The notes under the pieces are model-generated. The model was not told the DNA's origin and made no database searches. It was given only the letters and a program-made list of their open reading frames with translations. Source: Loripinus fragilis (Eukaryota; Mollusca; Bivalvia; Lucinida; Lucinidae). From it: 64,000 bases of DNA. The position numbers and the translations under genes are program-made. The stretch is taken from positions 30,104,120 to 30,168,119 of the forward strand of contig OZ026520.1 in NCBI GenBank assembly GCA_964019695.1. Reading direction: 5' to 3'. Below, piece after piece: positions 21,889 to 34,400 of the stretch (position 1 is the first letter of the stretch; every line of letters starts with the position of its first letter).

Positions 21889-22705
21889 TTGCAAAGTTGA
21901 TCAGGAGATGACATAAGTCACCACCAATGGGAAAAGAGTTAATAAATAAGCCACCATTTTTTGCAAAGCATAATCAAAAGTAATATATACATATACTGAA
22001 ACACACAATTTCTGCATCAATGATACTTTAAAATGTTTGCTACAAAGAGGTAATTTTTGCCACAACCTATGAAGTCATGCATTTCATACATACATGTAAC
22101 AAGTGATTGAAATTTCAGAACAATTACTCCTCAAATCACATAAAAAGCAAAAACATCTGCAATGGAATGTAATCAAATTGGAATGTTTATATTGACTCGT
22201 TGCCCCCCCTTGGGAATTTTTCCCGCATTTTTGTTGTCTACGGATTTTTCTTCAAAATCAACTTTTTTGAATAAATCTATCAGGAAAATGACCAGAGTGT
22301 CAAACAGATTGTCTCCAGATCAGGCCCGAGAGAATGTCAGGCCTATTCTAGGTCCAAACTGTTTGTAAAAGTTATCAGCAGATGACACTAGGAGATAAAA
22401 GAGATAATCTGAGCCACCAAGCGGAAAACAGCTTGTGCATCAGTACAGGGTTGACCCGGGTCTGCCTTCTCAATATAAAGCTGTCTACCAATATAGTATG
22501 ACTTTTTGGGTACTGTAAAGGCGGCACCTCATGAATGCGTAATTAGGATTGGTCTACCTTAGACATATGTAAAAGCTGAAAATGAGGCGTGGTTTTATTC
22601 AAAAGTAACTGTATCATCTTGCGCCATTACCTCAGTATAGACGCAATCCTAAAAACGCATCAAAATAACTGCATCTGAAAATGTCTATTTATCATAAGCA
22701 TAGAG

Positions 22706-22769
22706 GCAAACATTGTGGACCCAGATCAGACTGCTCCTACAGGAGCAGTCTGATCTGGATCCAAACTGT
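22706..22769. repeat. GATCAG hairpin repeat (MITE-3)
   Basis: CAGATCAGACTGCTCCTA against TAGGAGCAGTCTGATCTG is an almost perfect palindrome flanked by TGTGGACC and GGATCCAAACTGT. Confidence 0.8.
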
Positions 22770-23211
22770 CTATGAGGCTTCAAATATTTTAGTGGACGAC
22801 AAAAAACATACATTTTGTGATTATGCGCTTTAAGGGTTAATAAATGTGAGTTCAGTGTGTATACGGTTAGGATTTTTATGAAATGCACGCATGTTTGCGC
22901 GGCCCATCTTCACCAAATTATAAGTAGAACCTGATTTCCCTTGTTAAGCAGATGAAATAGCCAAACTACGTCCACATATGAATATTAAGGTTGCCGCCTT
23001 TACAGTAAGCGAAAAGTCTATTGATACCAATTTACCCTAAATGTTCGAACACCTTGATTCCTCACCATAAAAACTAACAAATCCTTTAATGGGGCCTTAA
23101 CTCTGCCTAATGGGAAATTTTGCATACATTTTTGTCGTTTGCTGTTTTTTTTCTTCCAAAATCTGCTTTTTTTTTTTAAATAAAAAGAAAGAAATAACAT
23201 CAGTGTATCTT

Positions 23212-23270
23212 ACAGTTTGGATCCAGATCAGACTCAACAATTTGTTCGGCCTGATCTGGGTCCAAACTGT
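23212..23270. repeat. GATCAG hairpin repeat (MITE-3)
   Basis: Arms ACAGTTTGGATCCAGATCAG and CTGATCTGGGTCCAAACTGT with a short centre. Confidence 0.8.
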
Positions 23271-23861
23271 TTGCAAAGGTTATCAGCAGACGACAAAAGT
23301 AGGTAAAGAGTTAAAGGGGTGAGAAAGATAGTGATCAGATTGCAAACAGTTTAAACCCTGATAAGACAGCTATTTAAGCAGTCTGGTTAGGGTAAGCAGT
23401 CCAGACCCATACAATAACATAATTGCATATGTATATTTATGAAATAAAAAAAACAGATTTACCATATAACACATTCTTTTCTTTCCACTGGGTTCATAAT
23501 TTGGTCTAATCTGGGTCTACTCTGTTTGCTATGGTCTGCCTGTCCTAATACTTTGGGTAAATAAAGTATTTTGTTGTGAAGACCCACATTAATTTGCATT
23601 CAAATGATTTTGAATATCTAGATACCTGATTCCTCAAAGAATCCAGCAATCTATACAAGTCCTGCCTACCCTGACCATGAAGATGTGAATAAGTCATATT
23701 CTGAAACCTTAAATGTTTCATCTCTTACACTCAACCAAAACATGACCATTGACTTGCAGACATTTTAACCTGAAAAGTGTTTCTTGGAATTAAGCATATC
23801 AGATCATCAACAAATTTGATGCAGATGAACCTTTCATTAAAAGTTTAATTCCAAAAAGGCT
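23271..23861. other. Spacer before the satellite array
   Basis: Contains decayed GATCAG-hairpin pieces near 23335-23400 and 23510-23550. Nothing coding. Confidence 0.4.
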
Positions 23862-25660
23862 GTTCCTATACGATTTCAACAGTGTATTTATGCTTGGGAC
23901 CATTGTGAAATTAAATCATAGTGATTCATTCATACAAAAGCTTTAGTAAAATTAAATATATGTGTGCATACTATGTTAAATATTGCATGTTAACTTCAAT
24001 TGACCTTATTCAACCTAATAAGCGCATACATTCCTATATGATTTCAACAGTGTATTTATACTTGGGACCATTGTGAAATTAAATCATAGTGATTCATTCA
24101 TACAAAAGCTTTAGTAAAATAAAATATATGTGTGCATACTATGTTAAATATTGCATCTTAACTTCAATTGACCTTATTCAACTTAATAAGCGCATACATT
24201 CCTATATGATTTCAACAGTGTATTTATACTTGGGACCATTGTGAAATTAAATCAAAGTGATTCATTCATACAAAAGCTTTAGTAAAATAAAATATATGTG
24301 TGCATACTATGTTAAATGTTGCATGTTAACTTCAATTGACCTTATTCAACCTAATAAGCGCATACATTCCTATATGTTTTCAACAGTGTATTTATACTTG
24401 GGACCTTTGTGAAATTAAATCATAGTTATTCATTCATACAAAAGCTTTAGTAAAATAAAATATATGTGTGCATACTATGTTAAATATTGTATGTTAACTT
24501 CAATTGACCTTATTCAACCTAATAAGCGCATACATTCCTATATGATTTCAACAGTGTATTTATACTTGTGACCATTGTGAAATTAAATCATAGTGATTCA
24601 TTCATACAAAAGCTTTAGTAAAATAAAATATATGCTCAGAAGAAAAAGTTTAGCCAGTACAGACACTGTGTGAACTAATTTTGTAAGACAGTCTTAATAT
24701 TGACAAAAACCTTAAAATTCATGTAATGTCTTAAAACATGTTGACGTCACTATGACCCTAACTTCAAAAGGCGTCGTTATCCGTGGTCTCCCCAACAGAG
24801 GCTTGTCATTTTTACTGCCAGGCAGTTGAAAACGTGTTTGCAGACGATAAATTGTTTGTTCAATGCATCCAAAACTGCGTGTGACGTCAGCAACACGTGT
24901 ACCTGTTTCAAGACGTCAAAACGAGGTATTTCTGTAATTTGTTGATAGCCTGGATGGCGAATTAAGCTTGCTAGCACTGAACTTTCTACGGATTATTGCA
25001 ATGGGAACAACTCTCTTTCAATATCGAACAGTATATGAGAAAATAACCCTGCCGGTTTACCGCAGCACGTGCACATCGTGCATTTTGAAATTTGGTTGAT
25101 ACAGTCTAATAAAGGCATTATTTGTCACACAATAAACAGGTAAATGTAAAGTTACAATAATACAACCCATGTATAAAATTTGACAATGATATATGCAGTA
25201 TTGTTGATTTTATGAGAAAACATAAATACTGACTAAACTTTTTCTTCTGAGTTTATGTGTGCATACTATGTTAAATATTGCATCTTAACTTCAATTGACC
25301 TTATTCAATCTAATAAGTGCATACATTCCTATATGATTTCAACAGTGTATTTATACTTGGGACCATTGTGAAATTAAATCATAGTGATTCATTCATACAA
25401 AAGCTTTAGTAAAATTAAATATATGTGTGCATACTATGTTAAATATTGCATGTTAACTTCAATTGACCTTATTCAACCTAATAAGCGCATACATTCCTAT
25501 ATGTTTTCAACAGTGTATTTATACTTGGGACCTTTGTGAAATTAAATCATAGTGATTCATTCATACAAAAGCTTTAGTAAAATAAAATATATGTGTGCAT
25601 ACTATGTTAAATATTGCATCTTAACTTCAATTGACCTTATTCAACCTAATAAGCACATAT
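23862..25660. repeat. 168-bp satellite array, interrupted
   Basis: The landmark GATTTCAACAGTGTATTTAT (or GTTTTCAACAG) recurs at 23872, 24040, 24208, 24376 and 24544, exactly 168 bp apart, then at 25335 and 25503 after a 617-bp insertion. About seven and a half AT-rich monomers differ by a few bases each. Alternating A/T variants at the landmark (24376 and 25503 have GTTTT) hint at a higher-order pattern. Non-coding; satellite DNA of this monomer size is common in animals. Confidence 0.95.
24635..25251. mobile_element. 617-bp TIR element inserted in the satellite
   Basis: Ends are inverted: 19 bp perfect from CTCAGAAGAAAAAGTTTAG, extended to about 25 bp with one mismatch. It splits one satellite monomer. 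Flanks are TATATG (24629-24634) and TTTATG (25252-25257). A minus-strand frame at 24777-24977 lacks any known domain, so I treat the element as non-autonomous. The superfamily is not clear from the ends. Confidence 0.9.
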
Positions 25661-25794
25661 GCTCTGATAAATGCACACTGATTTCGAATGCTATATCAAT
25701 TTCTGATTTCCAGTCAGTGCAATGGTACAATTTCATTATTAATATGGATTTATCACGTAAATCAAAACAGTGTTTATCATCACTGATTTCAAAT

Positions 25795-26228
25795 AAGGGT
25801 ATAGAATTTTGAATACAGTTATGTGCATTAAGCTCACCATTAGGGGGAGCGGCAAACTTAAACAAACGATAACAAAACTCCTTGCCCTTCTGGGCGGAAT
25901 AAAAAACTTACACTTTCAGGAACAGTGGGGGTGACTCTGTGCAGACGAAATTGTCACGTCAATCCCCACAAGATTGAAACCTGTTTTAGAGCATTTCCAA
26001 AATTCAAACTAATTAATGCCCCACACCTTTACTTAACGCAGATAGGGGTAGGATAAGGGCAGGATACAGCCCGAAATTCTTTTTTGAAGCCAAAGTGGAT
26101 GCATAAAACTGGGTGTGCCTTGTGTGCTATATATGCCTCGTGCGCAGGGACCGCGGCACACCGACACAATAACCGAATAATAATAATGTGCATTAAGGGT
26201 ATAGAATTTTGAATACAGTTATGTGCAT
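25795..26228. repeat. 34-bp direct repeat flanking a 366-bp segment
   Basis: AAGGGTATAGAATTTTGAAT plus 14 more shared bases occurs at 25795-25828 and 26195-26228. The segment between (25829-26194) has no coding signal. Either a tandem duplication whose interior has diverged or an insertion with an unusually long duplication. Confidence 0.7.
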
Positions 26229-27207
26229 GATGCGCTTGATAGGTTGAATACGGTAATATAGACAATGTGTGTATATTATGACAAGTATTCTATCTACACT
26301 TTAAAGGCACTATACTCTTTAAAATGATCATTTTTCATCCAACACAAATATTCAAAGTGCCAGGTATTTTTAGCGTTAACTTGATTTCTAATTTCTTTGC
26401 ACCATTAATATTGAAAGGAGTTGTCCTGCACGCTTAAATCCTGATCAGACAGATCGAATCAGACATTCTTAGAGGAATCTACTTTACATTATTTGACGGT
26501 TAAACACAGTTGTGGAATCAATCAAAAACATGCTTTTTTAGCCTTTCAACTGATATAGTGTCAAACTACAAATTTGGAGTTATGTTAAACCATATTTATC
26601 TCCCCTTGGCACTCGGTTAGAAAATCATTTAATAAGTTTTTGACCAATTTATATGTATATCCATTTCATAGTCATGACAGTTAAAGCAAAAATCACAGTT
26701 TGAAAATTTTACTTTTTCACAAATTACTTTTAGGGATTTTTCAGGACATAACAGGACAACTCCTTACTGATAATATGAAAGAAAAGTAATCATTTGAATA
26801 TTTCTGATGAAAACTTTTCATTTTAATGGATTTAATTCCTTTATTCAAGACATTATGAGCATTCAAATAAATCCCAACTATGGACCTCAACAACTTGAGC
26901 CTGCACATGAGATTATGAGATGGGCGAAGGATATAGAGGCACAAACCTGTGCCTTACCCATCAGTTTTAACTCATGTTTTGGGGACTCAAAAGAACAGTA
27001 TCATTGAGTACCCACAACATACGTTTTGGTTGAGAAACAAGAAATTTAATTTTTTGGTACACCCTCTTAACTCAAGGCCTGTGAGCAGCCTTGCCTGAGT
27101 CTCACTGCCCACCCCGCCAGAGTTTTAAGTTAGATTTGATACAAAATATTAAGTTTCTAGCCACTATACTGATCAGGGAGAATTCACACACATACAATAT
27201 GTACAAT
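26229..27207. other. Spacer
   Basis: A MITE-2 piece is at about 26955-27035 (ATCAGTTTTAACTCATGTTT, then CTCAAAAGAACAGTATCATT). Otherwise AT-rich with no gene seen. Confidence 0.4.
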
Positions 27208-27409
27208 AAAACCTACATATAAAACGTCCACTCTCAAAAAGAACGAAAATTGGTTTTCAAGACCAATTATTGCTTAATGCAGGTCAACCGTATTGCAGAA
27301 TGCTCCACGGTGAGTATTCTGTATTACTTTCGACCTTCATTAGGCTACCATTCTTCATTAAGATCTTTGTTTTGTCTTTTTTTGAGTGGCCATTTTACAC
27401 AGGTTTTAC
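27208..27409. mobile_element. MITE-4 copy (AAAACCT..CCACTC ends)
   Basis: Left end AAAACCTACATATAAAACGT with CCACTCTCAAAAA; right end TTTTTTTGAGTGGCC..ACACAGGTTTTA. The middle has GCTTAATGCAGGTC and TATTGCAGAATGC. A second copy is at 30212-30407. Non-coding. Confidence 0.65.
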
Positions 27410-27690
27410 ACAGGTTTTACTGTACCATTACCTCATGTGTTGGCTTATTCATCTTAACCCTAGTCCTGCTGATCATATAGTAAATAAAAAATTCTAGCCT
27501 TTTCTGTTGGACGATTATTTTTCATTAACATGGATTTAACCCTCTCCTTCATGAATATTCATGCTTAGCTCCCCCACTATAAATAGTTATACAAATAAGT
27601 TTTCGTGTTGATACATAGAACAAAGAAACAAGTTGTCAGGGACAGTTTTGTACGATCAGATATATCATATTTCCATAGGCAAACAGAGGA

Positions 27691-27896
27691 GGGAGCGCAG
27701 TGGCTCTGTGGTAGAGTGCTTGACTCGAGACCGAGGGGCCACGGATTCGAGCCTCAACGGCGTCACTGCATTGTGTCCTTGAGCAAGAACATTAATCCTA
27801 GCTTAGTACTGATTCAACCCAGAAAGAACCGTCCCTTTATAATTGAAAGATTGTTGATGGGAGGTAAAAAATCAAATCAAGCAAAAATAATCAAAC
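27691..27896 (+). mobile_element. tRNA-derived SINE (family A)
   Basis: The head contains box A-like TGGTAGAGTGCTTGAC and box B-like GGATTCGAGCC (pol III promoter), then GGCGTCACTGCATTGTGTCC, TTGAGCAAGAACATTAATCC, TTCAACCCAG, and an AATCAAATCAAGCAAA-type tail. Same family as 41221-41410 (plus), 34447-34666 and 38495-38680 (minus). Confidence 0.85.
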
Positions 27897-27902
27897 AGAG
27901 TA

Positions 27903-28132
27903 GACCCTGATCATGCAGCTCTTACAAGAGCTGCCTGATCTGGGTCTGCTCTATTTGGTTAAAGGTGGCTCTTTGAGGTAAAGGGTAAAATGTTGAATGG
28001 CTCCTGATCAGTTGGCTTCTTTACAAGTCAGATGATCAGGATCAACACTTTTCAAAAGTGCCAGTTTTCAACAGATGCCATTAGATCCAGATTTTTAATG
28101 TTTTCAAAGTCAAGAGAGGATATATATTTTTA
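27903..28132. other. Hairpin repeats downstream of the fucosidase gene
   Basis: Two fold-backs: AGACCCTGATCATGCAGCTC against GAGCTGCCTGATCTGGGTCT (27903-27957), and GGCTCCTGATCA.. against ..TGATCAGGATCAAC (about 28000-28047). MITE-3-like. Confidence 0.55.
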
Positions 28133-28138
28133 TTTATT
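28133..28138 (-). terminator. Poly(A) signal of the fucosidase gene
   Basis: AATAAA on the minus strand, 68 nt past the TAA stop at 28207. It is the first canonical hexamer after the stop. Confidence 0.55.
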
Positions 28139-28206
28139 ATTCTGATTCAGCAGAGCTAGGTCAAGGTCATTATCAGCCTTATTTGCACTGTATGGATTTC
28201 AAAATG

Positions 28207-28471
28207 TTAATTTTGAAGATGTTTCATTTTGAAGACCCAGGCATAATCACACGGCTGCTTGTTAAATGGAATGACGGGAATCTTTATGTCGATGCCAACT
28301 TTTGTCTCTGCAGGGGCCTTCCAGCCAATGACACCAGGATACCCAAGCAAGGTGACTTCGGTTTTCCCGGTTGTATAAGGAACTGCCAGCTTGAGTTCTG
28401 TTTTCTCTGGCCAGTCTAACACAATAGCGTAAACAGATACATCACCTGACTGGGACTTCTTGGACGTATAC
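28207..28471 (-). CDS. FUCA: Fucosidase exon 8 (C-terminal domain, stop)
   Basis: Acceptor TTCCACAG before GTATACG. Phase: TG from exon 7 plus G makes Trp378. Encodes [20 protein letters not shown] then ..[19 protein letters not shown].., the beta-sandwich domain, and ends [11 protein letters not shown] (87 full codons plus stop). Confidence 0.95.
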
Positions 28472-31400
28472 CTGTGGAAGATAAATATACACCTGACCTC
28501 ACAAATACTACTTACTAATTATGTCAATTAACGCTTACATAAACTTTACCCTTGAGAGACTCGAAACCCCTCAATAGATATGCATCCTGCAGCATTTCAT
28601 CCGGGACTACACTGTTTGCTAAGACGAAAATCATCTTCAAAGAAAGAAATGCACTACTTTTTGGAAATTATAATTTGTGTTTGTTTGAAGTTTTATGCCC
28701 CAGTCAACAGCTATGGTCATATCGAGACGGTCAATTCACCTAACCACACTTTTTCCTGGGCAAGCTTGACTAAGCGGTACGCCAGTACTTAGTGCACTTA
28801 CTTGACAACAAAATTCGACAAACTGGTTTATTTTTGAGGACAACTTTGTTTCCCATTTAGTGGGTCCTAATGAACAATTTGGCATCCATGAAAAATTGCC
28901 CTGTTGGGGGTGCATTGTAAACTAAATTGGCCCCTAGACTATTGCTCATCATCAAATTTCACATTTTTAGTTAAAAAGGATCCCCGGAAGTTCCTGATTG
29001 TGCCGAGATGTGACATAACCTGATGACATCACTTTAAGATGATGTCACTTGACTTCCCATAAGGTCACCTACCATTCATATTTTTATTCGACCAAGGAAA
29101 AACATGCAGCTGTTCATATTTCACACTTCCCACAGGTTGGTATGAGGTATATGAGACACAATTCCCTTAAAGGTCTTGTGAATCTTCAAAAACTTTTTAA
29201 AACTCCTACTGATTGAAAAGCCAGTAATGAGAGAAACAGTGTCAAAAGCCTCATCAAAAAATTCCAAATACTTACCAAGTTATGAAGGTTTCAAAATTTA
29301 ATTTTATGGAAATATGTGGGAGACTCATATGACGTCATTTTAGCGTTTTGAAATATTAAATTTAATACATATTTCATTTTTTTCAAATCATTATATATTT
29401 TATTTTGCTGAAAATGATTCAATATGATAAGATACAAGATATGCATATAAAAGTTTAATTGTGTTGTTTTTAATAGCTTAGAAATCGCACTACATTAAAA
29501 ATAACACTTTGAATAATCATGTCTGAACTATAATGTGGGTGGGGCTTATTTGCTAATTTCCATAATTTTTAAAATTGCATAACTTTTGACTCAGTTGGAA
29601 TTTTAAGATGGGGATTTCAGCAAATTTTTTTCTCATCACTACCATTAAAATCAGGAAGTTTCCAAAGTGTTTTTTTGAAGATTCACATGACCTTTAACCC
29701 TTTGTACTCTGATGATACAATAAGAATGGGACTGCCCATAATATACTTTAAAGGGTCTCAGGTAGAATTTTCTAAATTATGATGTATTTCTGTCCTTAAA
29801 GATTGTCGTAATCTTAGTAAACAGTGCAGACCCTAATGAAATGCAGCATAATGCTGCATTTCATCTGGGTCTTCACTGTTTGCCAAAGTATGCGTCTAGG
29901 GGCCTCTAGTATACAAAAGGTTAGATGAATGAAAACAGCAGAAGCCCTGATCTGGTTTGCAAGAAATGATGTTGATCAATGGGAAACAGTGCCGTCATAT
30001 AATAAATAAGGTTACATTTTACTCACCATACACGAGGGGCGACAGTGTCATTCTGATATTTCCATGGAATTGTGTCATATATAGCTTCTCCATTCACCTT
30101 CAACCATGCTCCCATCCCTCTCAGTCTCTCCTCAAACAGAGGAATTATTGTCCCCTCTTTGGTTGGGCCAACATTAATGAGTATGTTTCCACCACAACTG
30201 CAAAGCACAGAAAAACCTGTCTTGTGAGGCCACTCAAAAATAGACAAAACAAAGATCTTAAAGACAGATGGTAGCTTAATGCAGGTCGAAAGTATTGCAG
30301 AATGCTTTCTTATAGCATTCTGCAATACTTTTGATCTGGATTACATGATAATCGGTACTGAAAAACAATATTTGGTCTTTTTTGAGTGGCCGCTTAAGAC
30401 AGGTTTTACTGCAAATGAGATGACTATCTTAACCCTTATTCTGATGAATCAAGAAAAACAGATGATCTGGACCTACACTTTTTTTCCAATTCAGAATCAG
30501 AATCTATGACAATAATTAGAATCCAGCATCTTAATAAGAGAAAGTAGCATATTCTAATGCACTTGCTATTTTAACTCGACGTCTGATAAGATAATGTCTA
30601 ATACTGTTGGAAACCTGACCTCATTACATAATAATGTCGCTTTTCATTGGCTTGCAAGTGGTTTTGTGCAGCTGGCAGCAGTTGACTATAGGCGCTACAA
30701 TGTAAATTTTTATTGCTTTTTTTGACAAAAAAATGTTATAAGCGCATTAGAATGTGTATCATCAAATTCAAAATTTTCCTTTAAGGAAGTATTTTGTCAC
30801 TGTAGGGAAACAGATTTGTACAAGTCGTTTGACTTTTTCTGAATCTCATCATGATTGTATTGTAAACTGTATATTTGTATATTACTATGTAAATGAAAAT
30901 ATGAATAAATATGTTTAAACCAAGTATTTTGTCGGAACAGTCTGATGTTTTAATGTGGCTCACATGTGCTGTAAAACTAAATTTCCAACCCTTTATCCAA
31001 GGTTAAATTTTAAAGACCATTTTCCCCAAAATGATTTGAATAGTATGACAAAGAAAATTAAAATGATCAAATTCATGAGTAGAAATTGGTTGAATATTCC
31101 TCTTACAGTCATTTAGAGAATAACTCTACTCAAAATTTTCATTTGGGGAGGTATATTGCTGGCTACACAGTGGGAATTTTAGTTTTACAGCGACCCATAG
31201 GCATAATAAAACTACAGTGACATTCCATTGTCTAAGCCAGGAAGCAAGTTTCAAATACTAACATGTCTGATTTGCAGGTACACATGACATATTTGTTTAC
31301 CGATAGCGTCATCAAATCATGTGATTCGCCCGATTGGTCGATTCAAACCTATTACCAATCTGCGTCATCACGCATCACTGAAACCACTTTTTTCAGCCAA

Positions 31401-34400
31401 AAATGTTTTAGTGTAGTAAATCTTCTCATTGTTTTGCTAAATTTTGTAATACCAATCATTGTTATTGTTTAGCTACCAAAGGTTACTTGATGTCTCCATA
31501 AATGGATTATTCTTAGCCATCTAGTGCTTGTTACTTTTTAACGTAGTGTTTCGGGTAATGCACACAGCGTATTGACACAAACCCGACTTTTCAGTCGTGA
31601 TGTGCCTTAGCAGACAGGTCGATTCTTTAGTATCGCACCTGCTCAAGACAATGGTGACATTCACCAGTTTTCACTGAGTAAACAGTTTTGTAATCTTTGT
31701 GTATATAGTCCCATGACACCCAAGGTCAAATGGAGATGGGGTCACAGCTTTTCTCATCCTACAGACTGTAAGATTCAATCCCAGGACCCCTGGTTTATGC
31801 AGGGATCTGCTTTTAAGCTTTCAGAGTTTTTAACTGTACTAGCATTTAGCTACTTTATAACATGGGATTTCCAACAATGTGTGACCAGCAAAGCCTCAGA
31901 TCAGCCTGCGCATACGCGCTGTCTGATCACAGCCTTTGCCAGTCGCTGGAATATTCTATGACTGTTAAGCTACTGACTGAACACAATTTGGAGTTTCTAA
32001 GCTTAAAATGAGGCTGCACAGACTACACTTGTAAAAATGCCACATTGTTGGAAATCACGTGTCATGGCTCAATTGCATGTCAAAACCATTATTTTCTGGA
32101 TAAAAGCGAGTACCTGACTGTCTCCACCATAGTGTCAATAAGTTCATCCATACTGAGAAACTGTGAGAGGTTGGTATTTCTCCGGTATCCCCACGACTGT
32201 CTATCAATTGTCATTGCATTCTCCCATTTTCTTTTCTGTAATTTACCTACAATGAGAGTAATTAAGGTCAGCCCATAAAAATGGAACTGATTGCACATAG
32301 CCACTCTTTATCTCCTGTTGTCAGTTACAAGATAAAGTATATGCAAGAAGTACTGGTTAACCGCTTGGTCAAGCTTGCCCAGGAAAAAAGTGTGGTTAGG
32401 TGAACTGACCGTCCCGACATGACAATAGATGTTCACTGGGATGTTAAGCATCAAACAAAACAAAACAAAGGATTATCTCTGAGTGTCGTCTGCTGATAAC
32501 CTTCGCAAACAGTTTGGACCCAGATCAGGCCCGACAAAATGTCGGGCCTGATCTGGATCAAAACTATTTGACACTCTGATAGTATTTTTTGAAAGAATTT
32601 TTCGAAAAAGTTGATTTTGAAAAATTCCACAGACAAAAAAAAAAGCATGAAAAAATTCCCAGGATGCAAAGAGTTAACAAAGCAGGTTCTTTGATCTGGT
32701 TTGATACAGTAAAATTGAGATACCAAAGGGGCCACATGCTAGATTTGTGATATTCTGAAGTTTCGTCTAACAATGCAGTCTCTCATGAAATGCTGGATAA
32801 TGTAACATTTCATCTGGGTCAACAATTTTGCTAAAATACTGTAAATCCGGAAATTTTTTGCAAGGGTTTTATTTTCGAGTAACTTGACAGATGGGAAGTT
32901 TTGTGAAAATAAAACCATAGCCAAATGGCAAAATCACTCTGTCATTTATTGATGTAGGTAAATCATGCCCCCCCCCACCTAGTCTTGAATATTAAATGTG
33001 GCAAATATGTCTTTAAACGCTATTCGCAAAAATAAAACTCTCGCAAAATGGAGGAAATGACACTAGTGTTTACTGATGTAGGTAAATCTGGCCCCCCTAG
33101 TCATGATATTTTAACATGGCAAATATATCTTATAACGCTTTTGTGGAAATAAAATTCTCGCCAAAATTTCCGAACTTATAGTACCCATTTACAGGTAACT
33201 CCAGTGTAAAAAGTGATACGCCTGTTCATGCACCTTTCCAGTGGAAGTAGAAGGCTATGTTTAGAACTACAGTAAAACTTCGAAAATTCAAATGCCGAAA
33301 AACTCATTAATTTGAATTAAATTTCAGACACAATGGATTCAAAGAATATGGGCCTATTATGAACTATTGTAATAACTATCTACAAAAACATATGTTTTGT
33401 GTGCATAAAAGAAACGTTTCCCTCAGATGTTTCTTTGACGCACACAAAACATATATTTCAAAGGAAAGTTTTGTGTGCATAAAAGAAACATCTCCGTGAG
33501 ACGTTTCTTTTACGCACACAAAACATATGTTTGATAGGGGAAAAAACCAGCTTAAAATCATTTTTGCGGTTATATACTTAAATGTTTATAATTCAAACTA
33601 CTGATAATTCGAAATAAAACCTTTAGACTTCAAATTTGTGAGATTCTACTGTACTTCAATACTCAGTGTATGAGAGCAGAGAAGGCTCAGATAAGACAGC
33701 ATAGATGTAACGGAAATGATTTGATTTGCCAAAGTTTAAAGTTTTTTTTTTTTTTTTTTTTTAAATGTTAAAGTTTGTTTCTGGCATATACATTCTCAAA
33801 AACAATATATACTCCTGATCTTTGATATTGTGGGTATAAATCTTGTCCACAAGTCCATATATATTGAGTGTAAGATTGCTATCATTTTCTTATCTGTCAA
33901 TCTAAACCTATATTGTAGGTATCCAAAGAAACATCACACTGAGACGGTTCTTTTGAATACCCCAAACATATGACAATTTTGTTTTGTTTGTTTTGTTGCT
34001 TTACGTCCCAGTAAACAGCTATGGTAATGTTGGGATGGTCAGTTCACCTAACCACACTTTTTTCCTGTGCATGCTAGAACATACAGTTAACAAGTACTCC
34101 GTGCACATACTTTCGCTTGTAACTGACAACAACCCTTCTTGAATGAATCAGCAGAAGGGAGGAGAATGACAGTAGAAATTATTTCATGATCAATCTCCAT
34201 GAAAGTATGGGACAGGGCCGGGATGGAACTCGCGACCCCTTGATCTGCAGTCAGACACGTTACCAACTGCGCTACACGGCCCGGTCCAACATATGACAAG
34301 AAAATTGATTCGTTATAACCCCATCTTATTTAGAAACCTAATACTCATAGGAAGCATTCATTGAAAAAGTTCTACTGAACACCACAACAAATGTTTTGGA

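Larger units (their letters stand above)
32247..33977 (-). other. Fucosidase intron 5, proximal part
   Basis: Contains a plus-strand SINE-B tail (32361-32468), a MITE-3 hairpin (32508-32568), a second fold-back ATGAAATG..CATTTCAT (32775-32825), AT-rich sequence with repeated CGCAAAAATAAAACTCTCGC-like phrases (32870-33180), two consecutive hairpins (33388-33533) and a poly-T run (33742-33762). Confidence 0.6.

Noticed and set aside
27691..27766. A functional tRNA gene
   Set aside because: Only the pol III boxes are preserved, and the same body and tail follow as in other SINE copies.
34211..34284. A tRNA-Cys gene
   Set aside because: It is the head of a SINE: the body and A-rich tail follow directly, and the acceptor stem and T-arm carry mismatches.
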